Origin: Indioceanicola sp046045995
Lineage (GTDB): Bacteria > Pseudomonadota > Alphaproteobacteria > Azospirillales > Azospirillaceae
Length of the DNA stretch: 64,000 nucleotides
Assembly: GCA_046045995.1 (NCBI GenBank)
Contig: JBJOKR010000003.1
Location: 1-64,000, forward strand
Direction: 5' to 3'
The first letter of the stretch is position 1. Each line of letters opens with the position of its first letter. Shown piece by piece: positions 16,466 to 24,394 of the stretch. The notes beneath the pieces were generated by a model. The model did not search any database, was not told where the DNA came from, and worked only from the letters and a program-made list of their open reading frames with translations. The position numbers and the translations under genes were made by a program.

Positions 16466-16605
16466 GGTCGTCTCCAATGGAGAGGATCACACAGCGTGGA
16501 TAGTTCGTCAAGGTTGTTTGGGTTGACAGAGCGTTGTTCCCCCCGTCCGGCGGAGTCGATATGGCGCTGCACCGCCATGGTCGTGAGTCATGCGTTCTAG
16601 GGCGG

Positions 16606-16634
16606 CAAGTTCCTGGGGGCCAAGTTCCTGGGGG
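16606..16634 (+). repeat. 15-bp tandem direct repeat
   Basis: CAAGTTCCTGGGGG occurs at 16606-16619 and again at 16621-16634. It is in the 395-bp spacer (16466-16860) between the FlaG-like gene and the next plus-strand gene. That spacer otherwise shows only a TTGACA at 16523-16528 without a convincing -10 box. Confidence 0.5.
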
Positions 16635-16860
16635 AAGCCGGGGCATGTCCGGTCCATCATTCCTGATCTTGTCCCCGGCGGGCGGGCGAACTCTTCCGTT
16701 TACGCACCATGCCGTATGGGGATATCCTGCTGAACGGTAACGAGGGATTCCAGGGCGAATCGGCGCCGCGCGGTACATGGCTCCCTGCATAGGGCGCCAT
16801 GCGATCTGCATCGGTCCATGGCCGTCGCCAGGACGGCATTCCATTCGAATGGGTAAAGCG

Positions 16861-17130
16861 ATGAGCGACGATACGGTGATGAAGGCGACGGCCAGCGACC
16901 TTATGCTGATCCAACGGTTCGCGGATGAGCATACCCGCTTCGCGACGGAACGGCTGATGGAGTCCTTCGATGATTTGAAGGCCGTCGGCATCCGGGAACA
17001 ACTGGTCGGGGCAACGGCCGTGCATCTGGGACTTTCATCCCTGATCCGCGTATTTGGCCGGGAGCAGGTTGTCGACATGCTGGGCCGGCTGGCCCCGCTT
17101 GTTGCGGATGGAACCGTCGGAGCCGAGTGA
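16861..17130 (+). CDS. Small hypothetical protein
   Basis: An 89-residue, mainly helical protein that I do not recognise. It starts MSDDTVMKATASDLMLIQRF, continues with FATERLMESFDDLKAVG, and ends with a hydrophobic segment (VHLGLSSLIRVFGREQVVDML). The composition is amphipathic rather than membrane-spanning. An in-frame ATG at 16849 is an alternative start. It stands alone among flagellar regulators, with the dispersed repeat copy B downstream. Position suggests, but does not show, a flagellar role. Confidence 0.55.
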   Translation: MSDDTVMKATASDLMLIQRFADEHTRFATERLMESFDDLKAVGIREQLVGATAVHLGLSSLIRVFGREQVVDMLGRLAPLVADGTVGAE

Positions 17131-17239
17131 ACAGACCGCCGATTTCCCACGACATGGGCGGCTACGGTGCGGTTCCGGCGTGCGCCGGCATCCATCCGCG
17201 GACCGGCGCTTTCCGTCCTTCCCTGGCATATGTGATTAC

Positions 17240-17378
17240 CTTGGTCCAACGGTCGGGAACCCTGACCCTTGTTACGGCGGCGACCGCCGCAGTACCGCCC
17301 GTGCGGCGGCGCACCAGGCCACGGAGTGGCCGCCCGGCGACTGAGTGCAGAAAAGCCGCCTTTTGTCGGTCACGATAT
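17240..17378 (+). repeat. Dispersed palindromic repeat, copy B
   Basis: About 140 bp, closely matching the reverse complement of 48526-48667. The segment 17317-17340, built on GGCCACGGAGTGGCC followed by GCCCGGCGA, is identical over 24 bases to the reverse complement of 48572-48595. It also shares ACGGTCGGGA, TACGGCGGCGACCGCCGC, GCCTTTTGTCGG and TCACGAT. GGCCAC/GTGGCC and GGCGGCGACCGCC form hairpins. It lies between the small hypothetical gene and the methyltransferase. Confidence 0.8.
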
Positions 17379-17458
17379 GGGGCGGCGGGTATCAGTCCGC
17401 TGGTTTGATCCCGACCCCTGTCTGACCCGGTCGTTCCGGCCGAAGGCGGAGATATTGG

Positions 17459-18163
17459 ATGACCGATGATTTGGAGCTTCGTCGGCTGGTGGAGGGGCTT
17501 CGCAGCGATCTTCGCGCCGTGCCGGAGCTGATCGCCCGTCAACGCCACCTGCGCGAAGCGCTGGACCGGATCCATTTCCGGCTTTCCTGGCCGGCCGGTG
17601 TACTGCCCCCCGGGAACAATTGGGCAGCCAGCCCCGACATGCTGCTGCATGTGGTGGAAACGGCGCTGGAGCAGGGTCCGGCCGTGGCCGTGGAATGCGG
17701 CAGTGGCACATCCACGCTGCTTCTGGCCCGGTGCATGCAGCTGGCCGGTCGCGGCCATGTCTACAGCCTGGAACAGGATGCGTCCCATGTTGCCCTGACC
17801 CGCCGGAACCTCGAAATCGCCGGCGTTTCCCAATGGGCGACCGTTATCCACGCGCCCATGGTGCCCTATTCCCTGCAGGACCAGGATTACGGCTGGTACA
17901 GCCTTGCCGATCTGCCGGACCTGCCTATAGACCTTTTGGTCGTTGATGGGCCGGTGGGCATGGTCGGCAAGCTGACCCGGTATCCTGCGGGCCCCCTTCT
18001 GTTCCCGCGTCTCGCCCCTGGCGGCATCGTCTTCCTGGACGACCTGCGCCGGGAGGAGGAGCGGCGGAGCTTTGCCCGCTGGCGCCTGGAACGGCCCGAC
18101 CTGGTAGCCGGTGTGGTGGAGACGGAGCGCGGGCTGGGCGTGCTGAAGATGGCCACTGTCTAG
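17459..18163 (+). CDS. Class I SAM-dependent methyltransferase
   Basis: The 234-residue protein has the SAM-binding glycine loop AVECGSGTSTLLLA near residue 78 and an acidic residue at the end of the second strand (YSLEQDASHV). LLVVDGPVG is the catalytic-strand motif, and GGIVFLDDLRR follows near residue 190. This is the pattern of small O-methyltransferase-like enzymes that act on carbohydrates or small molecules. The ATG at 17459 has GGAG seven bases upstream. It lies convergent to the TPR-methyltransferase within the flagellar cluster, so flagellin-linked glycan methylation is a reasonable but untested idea. Confidence 0.75.
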   Translation: MTDDLELRRLVEGLRSDLRAVPELIARQRHLREALDRIHFRLSWPAGVLPPGNNWAASPDMLLHVVETALEQGPAVAVECGSGTSTLLLARCMQLAGRGHVYSLEQDASHVALTRRNLEIAGVSQWATVIHAPMVPYSLQDQDYGWYSLADLPDLPIDLLVVDGPVGMVGKLTRYPAGPLLFPRLAPGGIVFLDDLRREEERRSFARWRLERPDLVAGVVETERGLGVLKMATV

Positions 18164-18235
18164 CGGCAGTCGACGGAACAATCTCCGGGGCGGCGCCGGC
18201 CGGTCGCCACCCCGGATCACCTGGGGTGGGGGGCG

Positions 18236-19684
18236 TCAGATTGTGATCGCGCGTGTCTTGCTCGCGATCGCGACCAGGTGTTCCACAGGCGTGCTGCCTT
18301 CCATCCGCAATTGGTCCTCCAGCACTGCCACGTGGGAGAACCCGGCCTTGGCGAGGCAGCGTTCCAGATAATCCTTGCGGTAGGCGAAGCGCCCCGTCGG
18401 CGTCAGGATGTAATCCGCGTCTTCCCGGCTGTGCTCCACGGTGAAGATCAGCAGCCCTTCATCCGACAGGATCGTTGCCGTATCGGCACAGGTTTCCTCC
18501 AGCGCGCCGAGATAAAGGAAGACATCGGCGGCGGTGATCAGGTCGAACACCTCCCCACCCTCCCGCCGGCGCTTCACGTCCGCCTTGATGTCATCCTTCA
18601 CCAGTTCGTCATACAGGCTCTTCTCCGCCGCCTCCTCCAGCATCTTGGCGGAGATATCGACGCCCACCAGCCTGTCCACGATCTCCCGCAGGACGAAAGC
18701 CATCAGCCCGGTACCGCAGCCCAGGTCAAGGCAGGCCCTGAATCGGCCGGACGGCGGCAGGTTGTGTTCGACATGGCGGGCCATGACACCGGGGCCGCGA
18801 TAGACCAACCCGCCCAGCAGGTGCTTTTCGAAGCTCTCGGCATAGGAATCGAACACCCCCTCGATATAGTCGTTGGGGGCGGATTCCACATGGTCTCCCC
18901 GCATTCCGGCGGCCAGGTGGGCGAAGGTGGAATTCGTCGGGAACAGGCGCGCCGCCTCTTCCAGCATGGCTGTGACGGCATCCCGTCGGTTCAGGTGATT
19001 CAGCCAGGTGATGACCATGACGTAGAAGTTTTCATCCCGGGACCCGCGGTTGATCTCCTCCTGCGCCAGGCCTGCCGCCTCTTCCCGGCGGTCCAGCCGC
19101 CACAGCAGGCGGATGACATTGGCGCGCGCGTTGAACAGGCTGTGATCGACACTGACAATGGCCTGGAAAATCTCCAGGGCGGCATCGGTCGCGCCGAGCT
19201 TGTCCATGGCCAGGGCAAGGCGGAACTGCGCGTCCAGGGTGGCGGTCACGTTGCCCGCCTCGAACGCCACGTCGCAGGCCATTTTCAGGTACAGGGCCGC
19301 TTGATCGTATAGCTTGGCCTCGCTCAGGGTTTCGCCCAGTTCGGTCAGGATGTCGTAATCCTTCGGCGCGGCCAGGAAAGCCTCCGACAGGTCCATGATC
19401 GCCCGCGCCGGCTCCCCGGCTTCCGTATGTTGGCGGGCCCGGCGGCGCAGCAGACCGACATCGTGGGGATGGACGGCAAGGCCGGTGTCCAGGTGAAGGC
19501 GCGCGTCCGTCGGCCGCCCTTCCGCCAACGCCAGATCGGACAGGAGGGCGCGCAGATCCGCATTGGTCCCGTCGATCTTCTCCGACAGATCCAGGCAGAT
19601 CCGGGCGTACTCGTGCTTGCCCTCGGCGATCAGGCTGCGCGCCTGTTCTACAAGACGTGTGCTTTCCGGGGATTGGGTGTCCAT
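18236..19684 (-). CDS. TPR protein with C-terminal methyltransferase domain
   Basis: This 482-residue protein has about six TPR-like helix pairs (residues 5-255), for example RALLSDLALAEGRPTDARLH and FRLALAMDKLGATDAALEIF. A class I methyltransferase follows (about 275-480) with CLDLGCGTGLMAFVLRE, VGVDISAKMLEEA, DLITAADVFLYLG and LLIFTVEHS. It is cotranscribed with the downstream-strand order flaF, GT41 enzyme, this gene (gaps about 15-30 bp), so it belongs to the flagellar operon reading 22641 to 18236. TPRs probably recruit a protein or glycan substrate. The likeliest target, by context, is glycosylated flagellin. Confidence 0.75.
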   Translation of the reverse strand: MDTQSPESTRLVEQARSLIAEGKHEYARICLDLSEKIDGTNADLRALLSDLALAEGRPTDARLHLDTGLAVHPHDVGLLRRRARQHTEAGEPARAIMDLSEAFLAAPKDYDILTELGETLSEAKLYDQAALYLKMACDVAFEAGNVTATLDAQFRLALAMDKLGATDAALEIFQAIVSVDHSLFNARANVIRLLWRLDRREEAAGLAQEEINRGSRDENFYVMVITWLNHLNRRDAVTAMLEEAARLFPTNSTFAHLAAGMRGDHVESAPNDYIEGVFDSYAESFEKHLLGGLVYRGPGVMARHVEHNLPPSGRFRACLDLGCGTGLMAFVLREIVDRLVGVDISAKMLEEAAEKSLYDELVKDDIKADVKRRREGGEVFDLITAADVFLYLGALEETCADTATILSDEGLLIFTVEHSREDADYILTPTGRFAYRKDYLERCLAKAGFSHVAVLEDQLRMEGSTPVEHLVAIASKTRAITI

Positions 19685-19713
19685 CGGGCGTCCCTTCAGA
19701 AGTGCGATCGGGT

Positions 19714-20082
19714 TCAGCGTCCGGAAAGGCCGTCGAGGACGGCGTTGTTGATGTCCAGCACGAAGCCGACATCCACGTCGGAGGTCTGGCGGCCGTTGAT
19801 TTCGGACAGGACGGTCATCCCGACATTGGCGATCAGGTCGCGCAGCCCCTTCGGCAGGGGATTGGAGTCATTCGTCGCCTCTGCCACGAAAACGCGCCAC
19901 AGCGTTTCCACCTGGCCCAGCGCTTGGGCCAGGGCCGCCATGTCGCCGGCCTGGCGGGCATCATCCAATCGGCTGGTGATCCGGCCCAGAACCTGCTGCT
20001 CGGTTTCCCGGGTGCTGGCGGGGGGTATCGGCGCCTGGCCGGGGGCCGGGTGGTGGGCCGGGTGGTGTGATGTCTGCTGCAC
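19714..20082 (-). CDS. flaF: Flagellar biosynthesis regulator FlaF (copy 1)
   Basis: The 122-residue protein matches FlaF after a His/Pro-rich leader. It has the helical stretch ETEQQVLGRITSRLDDAR, then LGQVETLWRVFVAEA, and the conserved LPKGLRDLIANVGMTVLSEI. FlaF promotes flagellin synthesis or export and opposes FlbT in Caulobacter. The start is a GTG at 20082 with AAGGAG nine bases upstream. It lies 15 bp after the GT41 gene and 29 bp before the TPR-methyltransferase, so all three are one transcript. A second flaF lies beside the flagellin gene; the N-terminal leader here is unlike that copy. Confidence 0.85.
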   Translation of the reverse strand: MQQTSHHPAHHPAPGQAPIPPASTRETEQQVLGRITSRLDDARQAGDMAALAQALGQVETLWRVFVAEATNDSNPLPKGLRDLIANVGMTVLSEINGRQTSDVDVGFVLDINNAVLDGLSGR

Positions 20083-20097
20083 GACGGAACTCCTTCC

Positions 20098-22641
20098 TCA
20101 CGGGGCATCCGCAAGCGGTCTGGCGGTTCGACCGGTCACGGTGTAGAGCATTGTCTCAAAATCGCGGGCGAACCGGGCATGGTCCATCAGCGGTGACGCT
20201 TCCATCCGGCGGCGCAGGTCCGCGCGGAGGCGTGCCAGACCCTGCACGTCGCGTGCCAGATCGACGGCCCGAGCGACATAGGCATCCACCCCGGCACAGA
20301 CGAGATCGCCCAGACCCGAATGGGTCAGGTGGGAGGCGGAATGCCGGCTGGCGAATGTTTCCCCCGGGGCGGTCACAACGGGAACGCCCATGTGCAGCGC
20401 CTCACAGGTCGTCAGGCCGCCGCCATAGGGGAAGGGGTCCAGCCCGATGTCGATCCGGCCATAGGTCTGTAGAACCACCCGGTGCGGCCGGGTTCCGATG
20501 AATTCGACCCGGGCCGGATCAATGCCGCGCCGGGCGAAGCGGCTTTTCAGATCGTCCACCAGGATAGTGGAATTGTACTGTTGGGACAGCAGGACCAGAC
20601 GCGCGCCGGGACAGGCCGACAGGATGCGCGACCAGGCATCCAGCAGCGGACCGTTCACCTTGGCATAGTTGTTCAGGCAACCGAAGGTGACGTGGCCGTT
20701 TGCCAGGGCAGGCAATTCCTGCACGGGCGGGGCATAGCTTGCCGGGTAGAAGGTGACGTAGTCATTGGGCAGGCGGTAGATCGCCTGTTCGACGAAATCG
20801 GCCTCCGCCCCCGGCGGGCTTTCGATCCAGTCGCTGATGACATGATCGAACTGGCGCACGCCCGTGGTGCCGCACAGTCCGCCGACCCATTTCATCTGGA
20901 CCGGGGCCACCCGGGCGAAGGGAAGCGCCAGCCGCGCCCCCTGGAAGCAGCCCGCCATGTCGATGAAGACATCCATTCCCAAGGCCCGGGCCCGGCCGAC
21001 GGCGACAGCATCCGTGAGCGTGGTCAAGTCCACCCATTCATCGCAATGGGCCAGGAACACATCCGTCGTGCGGTCCCGTTCGGTGCCGCTATCCAGCAGG
21101 ATGACCCTGAACCGGCGCCGGTCGATGTTTTCGATCAGACCGCGGCTGAAATGCCCGACCGGATGATTGCGGAATCCGCCGGACATGAAGCCCACGGTCA
21201 GGCGCCCGTCGCGGGTGACCGGGGTTGCCGGGGCGGACCAGGCCGGCAGGCTGTCGGCGTAGCGCGCCTCTCCCTGGAGGGCAAGGGACTCGGCAACATC
21301 CCGGATCTCCCGGGCGGTGGCGCGGGGATCGTAATGGAGGCCGAGCAACAGGGTCGATTGGATACCCATCTCCCCCGGGAAGCGGCGGACGCCTTCCCGC
21401 AGCAGGTCGACGGCCCGCTCCTGTTCTCCGGTTTCATACAGGGAGGTGCCGAGACCCTGCCAGACCTCCGGGATGTGGGGAACCGATTCCATCGCCCAGT
21501 CCAGGAACTGGCGGGCCGCCATGGTGTCCCCGCCCTGGCGCATCAAGGCCGCGATGGCTGTGAGGATCGCCTTGTTTCCCGGATTCTCCGTGAACGCCAG
21601 TTGGAAGGCGTGGATCGCCTCCATCGCGAAATAGGCATTGTAGAAGCGATGTCCCAGCAGACCGTAATAGGCTTCCCGATCCGTGATCCGGGGAAGATCG
21701 GCCTCCACAACGGCCCAGAGGGACTCCCGCCCTGCATGGTAGCGGTGCATCAGATGGGCGGCGGCGATATCGTTGATATCGCCCTTGAGGTCGAATCCGG
21801 TGCGGAAGGCGGCCTCCGCCGCTTGATATTGCTTGTCCTGGGCCAGCAGTTCCCCCAACTGTCGGTGGAGCCGGTGGTCGTCGGGGGCGATGGTCAGGGC
21901 ATGGCGCATGCGGGCGGTCCCGCCAGCATAATCCTGCTCGGTGTAGTCAAGGGAGGCCAGGACCGACAGCGCCTTGGTATCATCGGGATCACGCGACAGC
22001 ACGATGTCGAGGCGGGTACGGGCCGTCTTCAGATCCAGGGAACGGATGTCCAGGAACACCAGGTTCAGCAGAGCCTGGTTGCCGACCGGGTCGGCGTCGA
22101 CGGCCAATTCGGTCAGGATCGAGCGTGCCGTTTCGCCATCGCCATTGGCAATCATGGCAAGGGCCAGGTTCAGCGACGCTTCCTTGTCTGCGAGCCCCAG
22201 TTCCAGGGCCCGCCGGAATGCGGCCATGGCATCGGCCGGGTGGCCGGTCTGGAACAACGCCATCGCCCAGTCATGTTGGACAAGGGCATTATCGGGTGCC
22301 ATCCGTCGGGCCAGATCCAGATAGGCCTGGGCGGTGGCGTGGGCCCCGCGGTCAAGGGCCACCCCGGCCGCGCCGCGGAGCTGATCGATCAGATCCGCCG
22401 CGGGAGGCCCGCTTCCGAGAAGCGCATCGAAGGCCCCGATAATCCATAGATCGCCGAGTCGGGTCCGGAGCCGATCCCGGAACGACGCCGCTGCCGCAGG
22501 GTCCAGGTCATGGAAGTCCAGGAACTGCCGAACGACCTGGCCGATGCGTTCCGTTGGCTGTGTCGGGTCGTGCGGTGCCAACCTGGTTTCCCCTTCGAAC
22601 GGTGGAGCCCCGTCCTGACCGGAGCAGCCACAGCATAGCAA
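20098..22641 (-). CDS. TPR/GT41 O-GlcNAc-transferase-like glycosyltransferase
   Basis: An 847-residue protein with N-terminal TPR repeats (about 90-440) and a C-terminal GT41 (OGT/SPINDLY) catalytic region (about 470-835). Diagnostic blocks are VGFMSGGFRNHPVGHFSRG, PVQMKWVGGLCGTTG, FGCLNNYAKVN, IDIGLDPFPYGGGLTTCEAL and MGVPVVTAPGETFASRHS. These enzymes add a sugar from a UDP or GDP donor to Ser/Thr. The gene heads a transcript with flaF and a methyltransferase and sits next to flagellin, so flagellin is the likely acceptor. The first in-frame codon is a TTG at 22641. A TTG at 22581 with AAGGGG eight bases upstream is an equally good start. Confidence 0.82.
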   Translation of the reverse strand: MLCCGCSGQDGAPPFEGETRLAPHDPTQPTERIGQVVRQFLDFHDLDPAAAASFRDRLRTRLGDLWIIGAFDALLGSGPPAADLIDQLRGAAGVALDRGAHATAQAYLDLARRMAPDNALVQHDWAMALFQTGHPADAMAAFRRALELGLADKEASLNLALAMIANGDGETARSILTELAVDADPVGNQALLNLVFLDIRSLDLKTARTRLDIVLSRDPDDTKALSVLASLDYTEQDYAGGTARMRHALTIAPDDHRLHRQLGELLAQDKQYQAAEAAFRTGFDLKGDINDIAAAHLMHRYHAGRESLWAVVEADLPRITDREAYYGLLGHRFYNAYFAMEAIHAFQLAFTENPGNKAILTAIAALMRQGGDTMAARQFLDWAMESVPHIPEVWQGLGTSLYETGEQERAVDLLREGVRRFPGEMGIQSTLLLGLHYDPRATAREIRDVAESLALQGEARYADSLPAWSAPATPVTRDGRLTVGFMSGGFRNHPVGHFSRGLIENIDRRRFRVILLDSGTERDRTTDVFLAHCDEWVDLTTLTDAVAVGRARALGMDVFIDMAGCFQGARLALPFARVAPVQMKWVGGLCGTTGVRQFDHVISDWIESPPGAEADFVEQAIYRLPNDYVTFYPASYAPPVQELPALANGHVTFGCLNNYAKVNGPLLDAWSRILSACPGARLVLLSQQYNSTILVDDLKSRFARRGIDPARVEFIGTRPHRVVLQTYGRIDIGLDPFPYGGGLTTCEALHMGVPVVTAPGETFASRHSASHLTHSGLGDLVCAGVDAYVARAVDLARDVQGLARLRADLRRRMEASPLMDHARFARDFETMLYTVTGRTARPLADAP

Positions 22642-22886
22642 GCTGACCCGGGAGGGTTAATGTTTTGTTGGCATCGCCACGGATGCGGTGGAAAGGACGG
22701 GCCGGATCCGATGGGCCGAGCGCCTTGGTACAGGGGTTGCTCCCCGATAGCAGCAAGGACAAGGGATCGCAAACTCTGGATGCCGGGTCACGCCGAACTT
22801 CCGCCCCGCATACTGGATTGCAATCTGTCGGTCGTCGATGTGCGGGGTTGTGACCAGCGATGCTGCAATGTGGAAGCGTGGAAACG

Positions 22887-22913
22887 AAAAAGGGGAGCCG
22901 AAGCTCCCCTTTT
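22887..22913 (-). terminator. Rho-independent terminator of the flagellin gene
   Basis: Read on the minus strand, GGGGAGC, a TTCG tetraloop and GCTCCCC (22909 down to 22892) are followed by TTTTT. The stem is perfect, about 25 bp past the flagellin stop. The rest of 22642-22936 shows no gene. Confidence 0.92.
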
Positions 22914-22936
22914 CCAACAATCGAGGGTTACTGGGC

Positions 22937-23758
22937 TTACCGGAACAGACCCAGCAGGATCTGCGGCGCCTGGTTGGCGATACCCAGGGTCTGGGTGCCA
23001 AGCTGCTGGCGGATCTGCAGGGACTGCAGACGGGCGCTTTCCTTGGCCAGGTCGGCGTCGACGATGGTGCCCAGAGCTTCTTCGGACGCCTTCTGGAGGG
23101 AGGAGTTGAAGTTGATCTGGTTGGTCAGGCGGCGCATGTCGCCGCCCAGGCTGTTCAGGGCGGTGGACGTGGCGGCATTGCCCTTCACCCAGGCGCCGGT
23201 GGCGGTCAGGGCGTTGGACGCATCGGTCGCAGTGGCGACGGCCGCAAGCGCCGTGGTGGCGGCGTTCAGGGTCGCGGACGCGATGCTGTACAGCTCGCCA
23301 TTGATGTTGGAGATGACCTTCTTGGTGGCGGCCGTGGCGCAGAGCAGGTTCGTCTCGTTGAAGGTCGCCGCCTTGATGAAGTTCTTCACCTCACCCAGCA
23401 GACGCGACAGGTCCGAGTTGTACTGTTCGCGCTGAGCCGTCGTCAGGTTCGCGTCGGCGAGCTTGGTCAGGACCTCACGGCCCTTGGCCAGCGTATCCGA
23501 AACCTTCGTTGCGCCTTCGAGAGCGACGCCCACCACACCCTTGGCGACGCCGAGCTGCTGGTTCACGGCGCCATAGGCACCGATCTCGCTGCGCAGGGTC
23601 TGGGCAACGGCAAAGGCCGCGCCGTCGTCGACCGCGTCATTCACCCGGTTACCGGTCGTGACGCGCTTCTGGACGGTCTGCAGAGCTTCATTGGTGCGGT
23701 TCAGGCTCTGGAGTGCGACCAGGGCGCCTGCATTGGTGTTTACCGAATTCATGACCAT
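22937..23758 (-). CDS. Flagellin
   Basis: The 273-residue protein has the flagellin N-terminal domain (SVNTNAGALVALQSLNRTN, then LQTVQKRVTTGNRVNDAVDD). The C-terminal domain includes DADLAKESARLQSLQIRQQL, then GTQTLGIANQAPQILLGLFR. The central region is very short, so surface domains D2/D3 are missing, as in the roughly 270-residue flagellins of Caulobacter. A single Cys (NLLCATAATKK) in the D1 region is unusual for a flagellin. Two ATGs, 23758 and 23752, are possible starts; GGGAG lies nine bases before the first. It has its own terminator and a strong dyad upstream. Neighbouring FlaF, FlbT and GT41 genes suggest post-transcriptional control and glycosylation. Confidence 0.95.
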   Translation of the reverse strand: MVMNSVNTNAGALVALQSLNRTNEALQTVQKRVTTGNRVNDAVDDGAAFAVAQTLRSEIGAYGAVNQQLGVAKGVVGVALEGATKVSDTLAKGREVLTKLADANLTTAQREQYNSDLSRLLGEVKNFIKAATFNETNLLCATAATKKVISNINGELYSIASATLNAATTALAAVATATDASNALTATGAWVKGNAATSTALNSLGGDMRRLTNQINFNSSLQKASEEALGTIVDADLAKESARLQSLQIRQQLGTQTLGIANQAPQILLGLFR

Positions 23759-23783
23759 TTTGGTGATCTCCCTCTTTTAGGAA

Positions 23784-23806
23784 GTAAACGATACCCTATC
23801 GCTTAC
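23784..23806 (-). promoter_or_regulatory. Inverted repeat in the flagellin promoter/leader
   Basis: GTAAACGATA (23784-23793) and TATCGCTTAC (23797-23806) are inverted copies with one mismatch around CCC. The centre lies about 37 bp upstream of the flagellin ATG. On the minus strand TTGTCA (23819-23814) is followed 17 bp later by GGGTAT (23796-23791), so a possible -10 box lies inside the dyad. If transcription starts further upstream, the dyad would instead be an RNA hairpin, the sort of site FlbT might bind. Confidence 0.55.
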
Positions 23807-23882
23807 ATCAGATTGACAAAAGGTGCAACGCCTTTTTAACGCGTTCGCGGCCCTTGTTGCGTCCGGTGCCCGTCGCCCGATT

Positions 23883-24287
23883 TCAGGCGGAGACACCGGC
23901 AGCCGGCGGGCGCTGGGATGATGGGGGTGTCGGGGACGGTGCTGCCCGTTCAGACAGGCCGGCGATGATGTTGCGGTTGATCTCCACCAGGAAGGGGACA
24001 TCCGGATCGATCGTGTTGTCCGTCATTTCCCTGATAACAGACATGCCGACCGATGCAATGGCGGAGCGGAGATCCTGGGGAAGGCGGTTGCCCTTGGAAA
24101 GCACGTCGCTGACGAAAACGGTCCAGAGGCTGTGATTGTCCGTCACCGCCTTGATCAGGGCGATCCGGTCGCCCGCTTCCGCCGCAACCTCCATCGACCG
24201 GGTGATCCGCAGCAGGATATCGCGTTCGATGGCACGGGGGTCGGCTGCCGCCGCGGTTTCCTGGGCTTTCCGATATGGATTCTGCAT
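23883..24287 (-). CDS. flaF: Flagellar biosynthesis regulator FlaF (copy 2)
   Basis: A 134-residue FlaF paralogue beginning MQNPYRKAQETAAAADPRA, close to the usual FlaF start. It continues ERDILLRITRSMEVA, then NHSLWTVFVSDVLSKGNRLP and LRSAIASVGMSVIREM. The tail is Pro/Ser-rich. The ATG at 24287 has AGGAG about eight bases upstream. It directly precedes the flagellin gene in the same orientation, separated by 124 bp containing the dyad. This copy has the family-typical N-terminus, whereas the copy at 19714 does not, suggesting one canonical and one divergent regulator. Confidence 0.87.
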   Translation of the reverse strand: MQNPYRKAQETAAAADPRAIERDILLRITRSMEVAAEAGDRIALIKAVTDNHSLWTVFVSDVLSKGNRLPQDLRSAIASVGMSVIREMTDNTIDPDVPFLVEINRNIIAGLSERAAPSPTPPSSQRPPAAGVSA

Positions 24288-24394
24288 CACCGATCTCCTG
24301 AACGGACAACCTGAGCCGGGGCGATGCCGTGGGGCATGGCCCATGCCGTTCGTTCCGTCGAACTTACCCTCTCTGTGTACGTTGGTCAGCGCTG

